In this document: positions 1 through 8,154 of the stretch, one piece after another | How the letters are laid out: each line of letters opens with the position of its first letter | How positions within the stretch are numbered: position 1 is the stretch's first letter | Origin: Hamadaea sp013361475 | GTDB lineage: Bacteria; Actinomycetota; Actinomycetes; Mycobacteriales; Micromonosporaceae | Direction of reading: 5' to 3' | Assembly (NCBI RefSeq): GCF_040654195.1 | Contig: NZ_JBFAHM010000001.1 | Span: 62,001-126,000 of the forward strand | Length of the DNA: 64,000 nt | Position numbers and translations under genes: made by a program | The notes under the pieces: generated by a model | Database searches by the model: none | Told to the model about the DNA's origin: nothing | Seen by the model: only the letters and a program-made list of their open reading frames with translations

Positions 1-2
1 CC

Positions 3-266
3 GTCCGGATGGACGCACCGGCAGACGCGCTCGCGTCCGTGGCATACGCCATGCGCGACGCGGCCAACGCACCCGTCGCCTTCCGCGCCAGCCTCGGCGC
101 CGGGGTCGGCTACGCGGCGATCCCCGCCCGGCTGCCCGCCGAGGTCGTCCGGGCCGTCCTCGAAACGTGCCGCGACGTGCTCATGGGTCGCGGCGGTGAG
201 GTCACCGTCCTGTCCGCGCCGGCTGAACTCCGCCGAATCATCGGCCTGGAGCGCCTGTACGCCTGA
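3..266 (+). CDS. C-terminal fragment of a probable FAD-linked oxidase (GlcE-like)
   Basis: The reading frame is open to the left edge, so only the last 87 codons are in the window. It ends in TGA at 264-266. The tail has the pattern GGxVTVLxAPxxLR, which I associate with the C-terminus of glycolate-oxidase-type FAD-binding subunits. The FAD-binding domain itself lies outside the window, so the family call rests on a short match and is tentative. A strong hairpin terminator follows 9 nt after the stop, so the gene is probably transcribed separately from hemL. Confidence 0.5.
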   Translation, partial: VRMDAPADALASVAYAMRDAANAPVAFRASLGAGVGYAAIPARLPAEVVRAVLETCRDVLMGRGGEVTVLSAPAELRRIIGLERLYA

Positions 267-274
267 CCGAGCCC

Positions 275-320
275 GCCGCGCCGCCCGCCAAACCCCCTCG
301 GCTGGGCGGCGCGGCTCTTT
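275..320 (+). terminator. Rho-independent terminator after the first gene
   Basis: A perfect 12-bp GC stem (275-286 with 304-315) is followed by TCTTT. It lies just after the stop codon of the oxidase fragment. Confidence 0.75.
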
Positions 321-453
321 CGTGCGCGCCCTCGCCCTCACGCCGGCCCCGCCCGCCCTCGCGGCGACCCCGCCTACCCTCGCGCCCAGCCCCGCCCGCG
401 CGCCGCCCTCGCCCGGCCGGACGCCCCGGGGCCGGGCCGCGTCGTAGGCACCA

Positions 454-506
454 GATCAGGGTTCTCGGTCGAATCTTGGGCCAAGATTCGACCGAGAACC
501 CTGATC
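454..506. repeat. Palindromic repeat family 1, copy 1
   Basis: Two perfect 26-nt arms (454-479 and 481-506) meet around one central base. The arms start GATCAGGG and contain GGTCGAATCTTGG. Related palindromes lie at 6463-6525 and 10466-10530. This copy is in the 344-bp gap between the oxidase fragment and hemL, upstream of hemL rather than between convergent genes. The rest of the gap holds the 275-320 terminator and unremarkable GC-rich sequence. Confidence 0.9.
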
Positions 507-610
507 CCGCGCAAACGCGGGAGCGAGGGATTCGGGCGTAACCGTGATCTGCGGCTCACCACGGGGCGGATGTCGGCAGCGCGCGGCGGCAGTGCGAGAA
601 TAGGCGCGCT

Positions 611-1933
611 GTGATCGACGTACCCGCTTCCCAGGCCCTTTTCGACCGCGCCTCGGCCATCGTGCCCGGCGGGGTCAACTCCCCCGTTCGCGCCTTCCGG
701 GCGGTCGGCGGGACTCCGCGCTTCATGGTCGAGGGCCGGGGGCCGTGGCTCACCGACGCCGACGGCAACCGCTATGTCGACCTCGTGTGCTCGTGGGGTC
801 CGCTGATTCACGGGCACGCCCACCCTGAGGTGATCGCCGCGGTGCAGGCCGCAGCCGCCAGGGGGACGAGTTTCGGCACGCCGACCCCGGGTGAGGTCGA
901 GCTGGCCGAGGAGCTGGTCGGGCGTACGGCGGTGGAGCAGATTCGGCTGGTCAACTCGGGCACCGAGGCGACGATGTCGGCGATCCGGCTGGCCCGTGGG
1001 TTCACCGGGCGGACGAAGATCGTGAAGTTCGCCGGGTGCTATCACGGGCACGTCGACGCGCTGCTGGCCGCGGCGGGCTCCGGGGTCGCGACCCTGGCCC
1101 ACACCGAGCGGCACGCGGGTGACGCGGCGGTCCCGGACTCGCCCGGCGTCACCGGGGCATCCGCCGCCGAGACGATCGTCCTGCCCTACAACGACCTGCC
1201 CGCCGTCGAGGCCGCCTTCGCCGCCCATGGTGACGAGATCGCCGCGATCATCACGGAGGCAGCGGCCGGGAACATGGGCGTGGTCGCCCCGCTGCCCGGG
1301 TTCAACCAGGGACTGGCCGACATCGCCCACCGGTACGGCGCGCTGCTCATCGTCGACGAGGTGATGACCGGCTTCCGGGTGTCCCGGAGCGGCTGGCAGG
1401 GACTCGATCCGGTGGACGCCGACCTCTGGACCTTCGGCAAGGTCATGGGCGGCGGGCTGCCCGCGGCGGCGTTCGGCGGGCGTACGGAGATCATGGGCCG
1501 GCTGGCCCCGGCCGGTCCGGTCTACCAGGCCGGCACCCTCTCCGGTAACCCGTTGGCCTGCGCGGCCGGGCTGACCAGCCTGCGGCTGGCGACCGACGAG
1601 GCGTACGCGAAACTCGACGCGACGGCGGCGAAGATCAGCACGCTGGCGACCGAGGCGCTCGGCAAGGCCGGCGTGCCGCACACCCTGGCCACGGCTGGCA
1701 GCATGTTCTCAGTCTTCTTCACCGACACTCCAGTGGTGAACTACGACCAGGCGAAGACGCAAAACGTCGCCGCCTTCCGCGCGTTCTTCCACGCCATGCT
1801 CGACAACGGCGTCTACCTGCCGCCGAGCGCGTTCGAGGCGTGGTTCGTCTCGACGGCGATCGACGACGACGCGTTCGAGGTGATCGACAAAGCGCTGCCG
1901 GTCGCGGCAGCGGCAGCCGCGAGCGCCCGATGA
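611..1933 (+). CDS. hemL: Glutamate-1-semialdehyde 2,1-aminomutase
   Basis: This PLP enzyme converts glutamate-1-semialdehyde to 5-aminolevulinate in the C5 route of haem synthesis. The 440 residues match the family length. The N-terminal PGGVNSPVRAF, the cofactor-site NSGTEA and the lysine of FGKVMGGGLP (Lys277, predicted Schiff base) are all present. The start is GTG with no clear Shine-Dalgarno. The stop overlaps the start of the next gene (ATGA), beginning a coupled run through ccsB that links haem supply to cytochrome c assembly. The same order is, as I recall, conserved in Streptomyces. Confidence 0.96.
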   Translation: MIDVPASQALFDRASAIVPGGVNSPVRAFRAVGGTPRFMVEGRGPWLTDADGNRYVDLVCSWGPLIHGHAHPEVIAAVQAAAARGTSFGTPTPGEVELAEELVGRTAVEQIRLVNSGTEATMSAIRLARGFTGRTKIVKFAGCYHGHVDALLAAAGSGVATLAHTERHAGDAAVPDSPGVTGASAAETIVLPYNDLPAVEAAFAAHGDEIAAIITEAAAGNMGVVAPLPGFNQGLADIAHRYGALLIVDEVMTGFRVSRSGWQGLDPVDADLWTFGKVMGGGLPAAAFGGRTEIMGRLAPAGPVYQAGTLSGNPLACAAGLTSLRLATDEAYAKLDATAAKISTLATEALGKAGVPHTLATAGSMFSVFFTDTPVVNYDQAKTQNVAAFRAFFHAMLDNGVYLPPSAFEAWFVSTAIDDDAFEVIDKALPVAAAAAASAR

Positions 1934-2583
1934 CCGAGCGCTCGCCCACCCGCCCCCGAAGCGGACCCACGGACCGGACAACGGTCCACTTCCTTCGCCA
2001 CGGTGAGGTGCACAACCCGACGGGCGTCCTCTACGGACGACTCCCGGGGTTCAAGCTCAGCACGCTCGGCGAGCAGATGGCCGAGGCGGTCGCCAAGTCG
2101 CTGGCCGAACGCGACATCACGCACATCTTCAGCAGTCCGCTCGACCGGGCCGTCCAGACCGCGCAGCCCAGCGCGGCCGTTCTGGGCCTCCCCGTCGAGA
2201 CCGACCTGCGCCTGATCGAGAGCGAGAACTGGTTCGAAGGCCGGTCGGTCGGCTTCAGCCCCCGCGTGTGGCCCAAGCTGATCAACCCGTTCCGGCCCAG
2301 CTGGGGCGAACCGTACCTGCACATCGCCCAGCGCATGCGCGACGCGCTGCACGACATCCGCGACGCGGCCCGTGGGCACGAGGCCCTGGCCGTCTCGCAC
2401 CAATTGCCGATCTGGGAGCTGCGGCTCTTCCTGACCGGGCGCCGGCTCTGGCACGATCCGCGCAATCGCCAGTGCGCCCTGGCCAGCCTCACCTCGTTCC
2501 GCTATGAGGGCACCAGCCTGGTCGGCATCGACTATTCCGAGCCCGCGGCGCATCTCGGGCCCGGCAAGGGATTGGGGGCCTGA
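1930..2583 (+). CDS. Histidine phosphatase family protein
   Basis: The 217-residue protein has the RHG motif (FLRHGEV, about residues 20-26) carrying the phosphorylated histidine and a later SHQLPIW segment carrying the second catalytic histidine. The ATG at 1930 is chosen because it overlaps the hemL stop by four bases; a longer upstream reading would run through hemL. It is coupled to hemL before and to the thioredoxin gene after (TGATG). Its substrate cannot be told from sequence. A phosphoglycerate-mutase-like paralogue at this place is common in actinobacterial cytochrome c clusters. Confidence 0.88.
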   Translation: MTERSPTRPRSGPTDRTTVHFLRHGEVHNPTGVLYGRLPGFKLSTLGEQMAEAVAKSLAERDITHIFSSPLDRAVQTAQPSAAVLGLPVETDLRLIESENWFEGRSVGFSPRVWPKLINPFRPSWGEPYLHIAQRMRDALHDIRDAARGHEALAVSHQLPIWELRLFLTGRRLWHDPRNRQCALASLTSFRYEGTSLVGIDYSEPAAHLGPGKGLGA

Positions 2584-3137
2584 TGGGTCTCACGCGCAGG
2601 TCCGCGGTGCTCGGCGTGCTCGCCGCGGTCACCCTCGCCGCCTGCTCCGACAATCAAGATCAGAAGGGTACGCAGAGCGGCCTGATCGAGGCGGCGAAGC
2701 GGAAGAAGGCGCCCACCGTCACGGGTGACCTCCTCGACGGCGGCAGTTTCGACCTGTCCGCGTACCAGGGGAAGGTCGTCGTCGTGAACTTCTGGGCGAG
2801 CTGGTGCGCGCCCTGCCGAGCCGAGGCGACCGATCTGGAAGAGGTCTGGCAGTCCGCCAAGTCCTCCGGCGTGCAGTTCGTCGGGATCAACATCCGCGAC
2901 GAGAAGGACAAGGCGATCGCGTTCCACTCCGGCCGCGCCACCTATCCCAGCATCTTCGACCCGGCCGGCAAGATCGCGCTGGGCTTCTCCGACGTCCCCC
3001 CGTCGGCGATCCCGTCCACCCTGGTCATCGACCAGCAGGGCCGGATCGCTTCGATCACGCGGCGAGACATTCGCGCGGCCGAACTGCGGGAGGTTGTCGA
3101 GGCGGTGGTGGCCGAGAAGGCGGGTTCCAGTGGGTGA
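2583..3137 (+). CDS. TlpA/ResA-like thiol-disulfide lipoprotein
   Basis: The protein is 184 residues. The N-terminus has a twin-Arg-like start (MGLTRRS), a hydrophobic stretch and a lipobox LAAC, so it is probably an extracytoplasmic lipoprotein. The thioredoxin fold carries WCAPC (around residue 76), typical of ResA/TlpA proteins. These keep apocytochrome c haem-binding cysteines reduced. Coupling to the CcdA-like gene, which would supply electrons across the membrane, supports that role. The stop overlaps the next start by 8 nt. Confidence 0.9.
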   Translation: MGLTRRSAVLGVLAAVTLAACSDNQDQKGTQSGLIEAAKRKKAPTVTGDLLDGGSFDLSAYQGKVVVVNFWASWCAPCRAEATDLEEVWQSAKSSGVQFVGINIRDEKDKAIAFHSGRATYPSIFDPAGKIALGFSDVPPSAIPSTLVIDQQGRIASITRRDIRAAELREVVEAVVAEKAGSSG

Positions 3138-3900
3138 GTCGTTCGCGGACATGGCCACGGGCGGCCCGCTGGCGCTGGCGCTGCTCTTCGCGGCGGTCGC
3201 CGGACTGGTCAGCTTCTTGTCGCCCTGTGTGCTGCCCCTTGTGCCGGGCTATCTCTCCTACGTGACCGGCCTGGTCGGGGCGGACCTCTCCGCCGCGCTC
3301 GGTGAGCGGGAAGGCCCGCGGCGGCGTGGTCGCGTACTGGCCGGGACGGCGCTTTTCACGGCCGGGTTCGGCGTCGTCTTCATCACGACGACCGTGCTCG
3401 CCGCCCGCCTCGGCGGGACACTGATCAGCAACGCCCGCACACTGGAGATCGTCGCCGGGGTGCTCATCATCCTCTTCGGCGTCGCGATGCTCGGCTGGAT
3501 TCCGGGCCTGCAACGCGAGGTACGCATCCACCGGCTGCCGCAGGCGGGACTGTGGGGCGCACCCGTCTTCGGCGCGGTCTTCGCCCTGAGCTGGATTCCC
3601 TGCATCGGGCCGACGCTCGGCGCGGTGATGCTGCTCGGCACCTCGAGCGGGCAACCCGTCCGCGCGGCGGCGCTCGCCACGGCGTACTGCCTCGGGATCG
3701 GGGCGCCGTTCCTCGCGCTCGGCCTCGGCATGCGCCGGCTGGCCGGGGTGGTCAAGGCGATCCGGCGCAACTCGCACTGGGTCACCCGGATCGGCGGCGC
3801 GCTGCTGGTCCTCGTCGGCATCGCCCTCGTCACCGGGGCGTGGGGCGACTTCATCATCTGGTTGCGCGCCACCGTCGGACCGGGATCGGTGAGCCTGTGA
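3130..3900 (+). CDS. ccdA: CcdA-type cytochrome c biogenesis membrane protein
   Basis: The 256-residue polytopic protein moves reducing equivalents from cytoplasmic thioredoxin to the external thioredoxin-like partner. The first helix has FLSPCVLPLVPGYLSYVTG and a later helix has WIPCIGP, the two membrane cysteines of the CcdA/DsbD-beta family. About six hydrophobic segments are visible. GTG at 3130 overlaps the thioredoxin gene by 8 nt; ATG at 3151 is a possible alternative. It is coupled to resB by GTGA at 3897-3900. Confidence 0.92.
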   Translation: MGESFADMATGGPLALALLFAAVAGLVSFLSPCVLPLVPGYLSYVTGLVGADLSAALGEREGPRRRGRVLAGTALFTAGFGVVFITTTVLAARLGGTLISNARTLEIVAGVLIILFGVAMLGWIPGLQREVRIHRLPQAGLWGAPVFGAVFALSWIPCIGPTLGAVMLLGTSSGQPVRAAALATAYCLGIGAPFLALGLGMRRLAGVVKAIRRNSHWVTRIGGALLVLVGIALVTGAWGDFIIWLRATVGPGSVSL

Positions 3901-5462
3901 AAGCGATCCTCGGCTTCGCCGTCGCCAAACTGCGAACCGCCTGGCGGCAGCTCACCTCCATGCGTACGGCGTTGGTGCTGCTCTTCCTGCTGGCGGTCGC
4001 CTCGATCCCCGGTTCGATCCTGCCGCAGCAGGGCGTCAACCCGGAGAAGATCAACCAGTACTTCGTCGAGCATCCCGACCTGGCCCCGATCATCGACAAG
4101 CTCGGCGGCTTCGACGTCTTCCGGTCGCCGTGGTTCGCCGCGATCTACCTGCTGCTGTTCACCTCCCTCATCGGCTGCATCCTGCCGCGTACGCGGGACC
4201 ACGCGCGGGCGCTGCTCCGTCGCGTACCAGATGCTCCGAAGCGACTGACCCGGCTGCCGGAGCATCACCGCGGCCGCACCGAACACGGAGCCAAGGAGCT
4301 GGCCACGGCCCTGCGCGGCTGGCGGACGGTGACCCGCGAGCACCCCGACGGCACGGTGACCATCGCGGCGGAGAAGGGCTTTCTCAAGGAGACCGGCAAC
4401 CTCGTCTTCCACACCGCGCTGATCGGGGTCCTGGTGGGCGTCGCGCTCGGCTCGATGCAGGGCTGGCACGCCAACCGCCTGCTGGTGAAGGGCCCGGAGC
4501 AGGCATTCTGCACCACTCCCCAGCAGTTCGACGAGTACGTCCCCGGCACCGGGGTGAACCCGTCCGACCTGCCGAAGTACTGCCTGGAGCTGACCGACTT
4601 CCAGGCGTCCTACCTGGACAACGGACAGGCGAAGTCGTTCGGGGCGACCGTCGCGGTGACCGGCGAGAAGACCGAGACCACCGAGTTCTCCGTCAACCAC
4701 CCGCTGCGCCTCGGCGACGCCAACGTCTACCTGCTCGGCCACGGCTACGCCGTCATCCTGCGCTACACCGACACCAATGGCCGCTCGCAGACCGCGGTCG
4801 TGCCGTTCCTGCCGACCGACCAGCAGACGCTGACCAGCGAGGGCGTCGCAACCTTCCCGGACGCGAACGCCGACCCGAAGACGGGCAAGCCCGACCGGAC
4901 CAAGCAGGTCGCGTTCTCCGGGCTCTACGTGCCGACCGCGCCGGACTCCGGCATGGCCGCGAGGTCGATCTACCCGGAGGAGCGCAACCCCCGGCTGGTG
5001 CTCACCTTCTACCAGGGCGACCTGGGCATCGACCAGGGCGTGCCGAGCTCGGTCTACCGGCTCAACTCCAAGCAGATCGCCAACGGCAAGCTGAAGCAGA
5101 TCGGCGACGGCAAGTCACTGGAGGTCAACGGGAGCTGGACCCTGGACGACGGCTCCAAACTGGAGTTCCTCGGTACGCGCCCGTTCGTGACCGTGTCGCT
5201 GCGACACGACCCGGGCGAGCCGGTGGTGCTGGTCAGCATCCTGCTCGTGCTCGCCGGACTGATGCTCTCGCTGGGCGGCAAGCGCCGGCGGGTCTGGGTC
5301 CGGCTCACCCCGTCCGACGACGGGACCAACCTGCTGGAGATCGGCGGCCTGCCGCGCTCCGAGTACCCCGGCTTCGCCGCCGAGTTCGCCGCGGTCGTCG
5401 CCAAGCTGGGCATCACCGAGATGGGAGACGACACCCGTGAACCTGTCGACGCTCTCCGATAA
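3897..5462 (+). CDS. resB: ResB/Ccs1-type cytochrome c assembly protein
   Basis: The 521-residue System II haem lyase component starts at a GTG overlapping the ccdA stop. Hydrophobic segments lie near residues 22-40, 75-95 and 165-185, then a long extracytoplasmic domain, then a final helix and a charged cytoplasmic tail (GGKRRRVWVRL). This is the ResB architecture. With CcsB it delivers and ligates haem to apocytochrome c outside the membrane. The tail overlaps the ccsB start by 26 nt, and the GGGAG at 5423-5427 serves as the ccsB ribosome-binding site. Confidence 0.93.
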   Translation: MKAILGFAVAKLRTAWRQLTSMRTALVLLFLLAVASIPGSILPQQGVNPEKINQYFVEHPDLAPIIDKLGGFDVFRSPWFAAIYLLLFTSLIGCILPRTRDHARALLRRVPDAPKRLTRLPEHHRGRTEHGAKELATALRGWRTVTREHPDGTVTIAAEKGFLKETGNLVFHTALIGVLVGVALGSMQGWHANRLLVKGPEQAFCTTPQQFDEYVPGTGVNPSDLPKYCLELTDFQASYLDNGQAKSFGATVAVTGEKTETTEFSVNHPLRLGDANVYLLGHGYAVILRYTDTNGRSQTAVVPFLPTDQQTLTSEGVATFPDANADPKTGKPDRTKQVAFSGLYVPTAPDSGMAARSIYPEERNPRLVLTFYQGDLGIDQGVPSSVYRLNSKQIANGKLKQIGDGKSLEVNGSWTLDDGSKLEFLGTRPFVTVSLRHDPGEPVVLVSILLVLAGLMLSLGGKRRRVWVRLTPSDDGTNLLEIGGLPRSEYPGFAAEFAAVVAKLGITEMGDDTREPVDALR

Positions 5463-6435
5463 TTTGCTCGTCTTCGCGATCCTGGGCTACCTGATCGCGA
5501 TGATGCTCCACGCCTCGGAGTACTCCCTCGCGGGCAAGCGGCGTACCGCTGCCGCGCCGGCGGAGGAGCGGGTCCTGGTCGGGGCGGGCGGCCCCCCGGT
5601 CGCCGTGCAGCCGGACGCCGGGTCGCCGGCCGACGCACCCGACGAATCCGATACGGCCGGTCCGGCCGGGCCAGACCTCGGTACGCGCCTGGGCGGCTGG
5701 GCCGTCTACGCGACCGGGCTGGCCGTGCTGCTGCACCTGGGGACGGTCGTCACCCGAGGGTTGGCCGCCGAGCGGATGCCCTGGGGCAACATGTACGAGT
5801 TCGTCCTGGCGGTGACCCTGGTCGGCGGCGCCGCCTGGCTCGCCGTGATCGTCCGGCTGCCGAAGCTGCGGCTGCTGGGACTGCCCCTGACCGTCGTGCA
5901 GATCCTCCTGCTCGGCTTCGCCGGACTCGTGCTCTACACCCAGATCACCCCGCTGGTCCCGGCGCTGCAGTCCTACTGGTTCGTCATCCACGTGACGTCG
6001 GTCGTCACCGCTTCCGGCCTGCTGCTCGTCGGCTTCGTGCCGGCGGCGATGTTCCTCGTCCGCGACGGCTACGACAAGGGCCGGGTGCGGTTCCCCTACA
6101 CCCTGGGCGCTCGGCTGCCCAAGGCCGAGGCGCTCGAACGGCTCACCTTCGGGCTCCACGCGTTCGCGTTCCCGCTGTTCACCTTCGGCGTCGCGGCCGG
6201 CGCCGTCTGGGCCGAGGCGGCCTGGGGCCGTTACTGGGGCTGGGACCCCAAGGAGACCTGGGCCTTCATCTCCTGGGTCGTCTACGCGGGCTACCTGCAC
6301 GCACGTAGTACGCCCAGCGTCAACCGCCGGGTGGTGATGTGGATCGCCGTCCTCGGCTTCCTCACCATGCTGATGAACCTGTTCGGCGTGAACTTCTTCT
6401 TCACCGGTCTGCACAGCTACGCCGGCGTGGAGTAG
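5437..6435 (+). CDS. ccsB: CcsB/CcsA-type cytochrome c assembly protein
   Basis: The 332-residue membrane protein has the haem-handling WWD-type motif WGRYWGWDPKETWAFISW and the upstream WGNMYEF, both typical of CcsA/CcsB. Several helices surround the motif. A hydrophilic Ala/Pro-rich stretch after the first helix (about residues 30-75) is usual for actinobacterial members. It starts at GTG inside the resB end. It is the last gene of the haem/cytochrome run and is followed by a family 1 palindrome before the convergent toxin gene. Confidence 0.95.
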   Translation: MNLSTLSDNLLVFAILGYLIAMMLHASEYSLAGKRRTAAAPAEERVLVGAGGPPVAVQPDAGSPADAPDESDTAGPAGPDLGTRLGGWAVYATGLAVLLHLGTVVTRGLAAERMPWGNMYEFVLAVTLVGGAAWLAVIVRLPKLRLLGLPLTVVQILLLGFAGLVLYTQITPLVPALQSYWFVIHVTSVVTASGLLLVGFVPAAMFLVRDGYDKGRVRFPYTLGARLPKAEALERLTFGLHAFAFPLFTFGVAAGAVWAEAAWGRYWGWDPKETWAFISWVVYAGYLHARSTPSVNRRVVMWIAVLGFLTMLMNLFGVNFFFTGLHSYAGVE

Positions 6436-6462
6436 CCGCTCATTCCCTTTGCGTTCCCTCTG

Positions 6463-6525
6463 CGCTGGATCAGGGATCCCGGTCGAATCTTGGTTCAAGA
6501 TTCGACGCGGAACCCTGATCCAGCG
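6463..6525. repeat. Palindromic repeat family 1, copy 2 (convergent intergenic)
   Basis: Arms of 30 nt (6463-6492 and 6496-6525) with three mismatches and a 3-nt centre share GGATCAGGG and GTCGAATCTTG with copies 1 and 3. It sits between the ends of ccsB (+) and the Doc-like gene (-), so it may stop transcription from both sides. Confidence 0.88.
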
Positions 6526-6542
6526 GCGTATTGGGGGCGCGA

Positions 6543-6923
6543 TCAGGCCGGGCTGAACAGGGTGCCGAGGCGTTCGGCGATCTCGGGGACCTCCATGCCG
6601 CCCTTGGCCACGTCCATGACCAGCTCGAAGGCCGGATCGTCGCCGCCGGTGAAGACCATGCCGTTGAGCCGGAGGAAGGCTTCCGCGGCGGCCCAGCCCA
6701 TGCGCTTGTTGCCGTCGACATACGGATGGTTGCTCACCAGCGAGTGCAGGAGCGCCGCCGCCTTGCCCAGCAGGGTCGGGTAGGCCTCGACGCCGAAGAC
6801 CTCGGTGCGCGGACGGTGGACGGCCGATGCCAGGAGCCCCGGATCGCGCAGGACGGCGTGCGCCCCGATGATGTGCCGGGCACCTCCGGCCACCTGCTCC
6901 ACCGTGAGGTAGATGATCGCCAT
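6543..6923 (-). CDS. Doc-type (Fic-fold) toxin
   Basis: The 126-residue protein has HPYVDGNKRMGW near residues 62-73, matching the Doc form of the Fic motif (HxFxxGNKR). Doc proteins inactivate EF-Tu by phosphorylation; ordinary Fic proteins AMPylate. The ATG at 6923 overlaps the antitoxin stop (ATGA), so the antitoxin is translated first and the toxin is coupled to it, the usual type II order. A longer upstream reading would run through the antitoxin. The active site looks intact. Confidence 0.9.
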   Translation of the reverse strand: MAIIYLTVEQVAGGARHIIGAHAVLRDPGLLASAVHRPRTEVFGVEAYPTLLGKAAALLHSLVSNHPYVDGNKRMGWAAAEAFLRLNGMVFTGGDDPAFELVMDVAKGGMEVPEIAERLGTLFSPA

Positions 6924-7129
6924 CAGGCGGTGCCGAGCCGGTGCAGGAGGTCGGCGCGTTCCGTGGCGATGGTCCGGAAGACGTCGTCGGCGCGTTCGTC
7001 GGCCCGGCGGGCCAGCCACTCGTCGATCGCGGTGACGACGGCCTGGTTGACCGAGATCCCGACCGACTCGGCCTCGTCCCGCAGGGTCGCGCCCAGCTCG
7101 TCGGGTACGCGTACTGTCATGGTGGCCAT
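6923..7129 (-). CDS. Ribbon-helix-helix-like antitoxin paired with the Doc toxin
   Basis: The 68-residue protein starts MATMTVRVPDELGATLRDEA, a short beta strand plus helix typical of RHH/Phd-like DNA-binding antitoxins. The C-terminal half (ADERADDVFRTIA) is charged and probably wraps the toxin. ATG at 7129 is preferred because TATCAT lies exactly 7 nt upstream, giving a leaderless mRNA. ATG at 7120 is also possible. The operator at 7138-7158 overlaps that -10, which suggests autorepression. Confidence 0.82.
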   Translation of the reverse strand: MATMTVRVPDELGATLRDEAESVGISVNQAVVTAIDEWLARRADERADDVFRTIATERADLLHRLGTA

Positions 7130-7137
7130 GCACAGAA

Positions 7138-7158
7138 TGATAGCAAGATGTGCTATCA
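7138..7158. promoter_or_regulatory. Operator palindrome of the toxin-antitoxin pair
   Basis: A perfect dyad TGATAGCA-AGATG-TGCTATCA lies directly upstream of the antitoxin. On the minus strand it overlaps TATCAT, the probable -10 (7142-7137). Its place and symmetry fit the autoregulatory site of an RHH antitoxin. Confidence 0.8.
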
Positions 7159-7218
7159 CCCGATGCTGTCAGTGTGGGTGACCGTCACCGGGCGTGTCGC
7201 GGCCGAGTTGCTCGGGTT

Positions 7219-8133
7219 GTGACGTTGCGCTGGCTGCCTCGAATCGCCCTGGTCGCTGTCCTGATCGCCAGTTCAGGCTGGACCGTGTACAACGACGACC
7301 CGGCGAGCCTCCTGCCGCTCTGCCACCCCGGAGGGAAGCCGTCGGATACACCGCCGGCCGAACCGCCGAGTTTGACGCGGGACGCTTGCCGGGCCCGGGC
7401 GACCAGCGTCCAACGCGTACGCGTCGCGCCGTTGCCCAGCGGTCTTCGGAGCGCGGGTTCCTACAGTCACCTGGGCGCGACCAGCGCCGGAACGTGGTCC
7501 GGCGTACTGGGCCGGATCACCGTGCGGGACCCGGCGGTCCGCCCGGACACCCTCGACTTCACCGCCGCCCGATTCATGGCCCGCCGGGACACCGGCGAGG
7601 GGCGTACGAGCTGGTTGGAGGCCGGGTGGGCGGAGACCGGCTGGAGCGGAGGCGGCCGCCAGCGGATCTACGCCTACGACACGAACCGCAACTCCTGGAC
7701 CTTTTTCGAGGACTACAAGATCCACAGCGGTGACCAGATCTGGATCTACCTGGAGTCGGGGCCGGACTCCGGCCAGCTCGCCACCGAGTGGCGGGCCTGG
7801 CTGTGGTGGGGCGACAAGTGGCACCTGCTCGCCTCGCAGCGCCTGCCGTTGACCTCGTCGGCGCAGGTGGAGCAGTACGTCGAGGTCTACTCCGATGCCA
7901 AGCCGGGGAGCCTCTCGGGCGAGCCGCCAGAAGTGCGGTCAGCCCCCGCGAGTTACTCGGTGCCGCCGGTCTCCTTCGACAACGTCCAGGTCAAGTCGGC
8001 TCCCGGTGGCGCGGCCCAGTTCTGGCGAGCCGACACCGTGCCGTCCACGACCGGCGACGGGACCGCGGCGTACTGCGTGGACTGGACGACGCGGTTCGAC
8101 ACCTGGTCGGCGGGCGACTGCGGACGGTCGTAG
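7219..8133 (+). CDS. Hypothetical secreted or membrane-anchored protein
   Basis: I do not recognise this 304-residue protein. From GTG at 7219 it begins with a short basic segment and one hydrophobic helix (about residues 7-22), so it is exported or anchored. The outside part is rich in Trp, Tyr, Ser and Gly and looks beta-rich, with four or five cysteines. Earlier in-frame starts would place a hydrophilic leader before the signal segment and are less likely. It stands alone between the toxin-antitoxin pair and the ubiD-like gene, with only 21 nt before the latter. Confidence 0.7.
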   Translation: MTLRWLPRIALVAVLIASSGWTVYNDDPASLLPLCHPGGKPSDTPPAEPPSLTRDACRARATSVQRVRVAPLPSGLRSAGSYSHLGATSAGTWSGVLGRITVRDPAVRPDTLDFTAARFMARRDTGEGRTSWLEAGWAETGWSGGGRQRIYAYDTNRNSWTFFEDYKIHSGDQIWIYLESGPDSGQLATEWRAWLWWGDKWHLLASQRLPLTSSAQVEQYVEVYSDAKPGSLSGEPPEVRSAPASYSVPPVSFDNVQVKSAPGGAAQFWRADTVPSTTGDGTAAYCVDWTTRFDTWSAGDCGRS

Positions 8134-8154
8134 CCGTGGTGGCAGGATTGCGCC

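Noticed and set aside
454..506. Family 1 palindromes as insertion-sequence terminal inverted repeats
   Set aside because: Each palindrome is self-contained, there is no transposase and no target duplication is visible. A MITE-like origin remains open.
3258..4742. A 494-codon minus-strand open frame opposite ccdA/resB
   Set aside because: Both plus-strand genes are certain by motif and membrane topology; the opposite frame has shadow composition.
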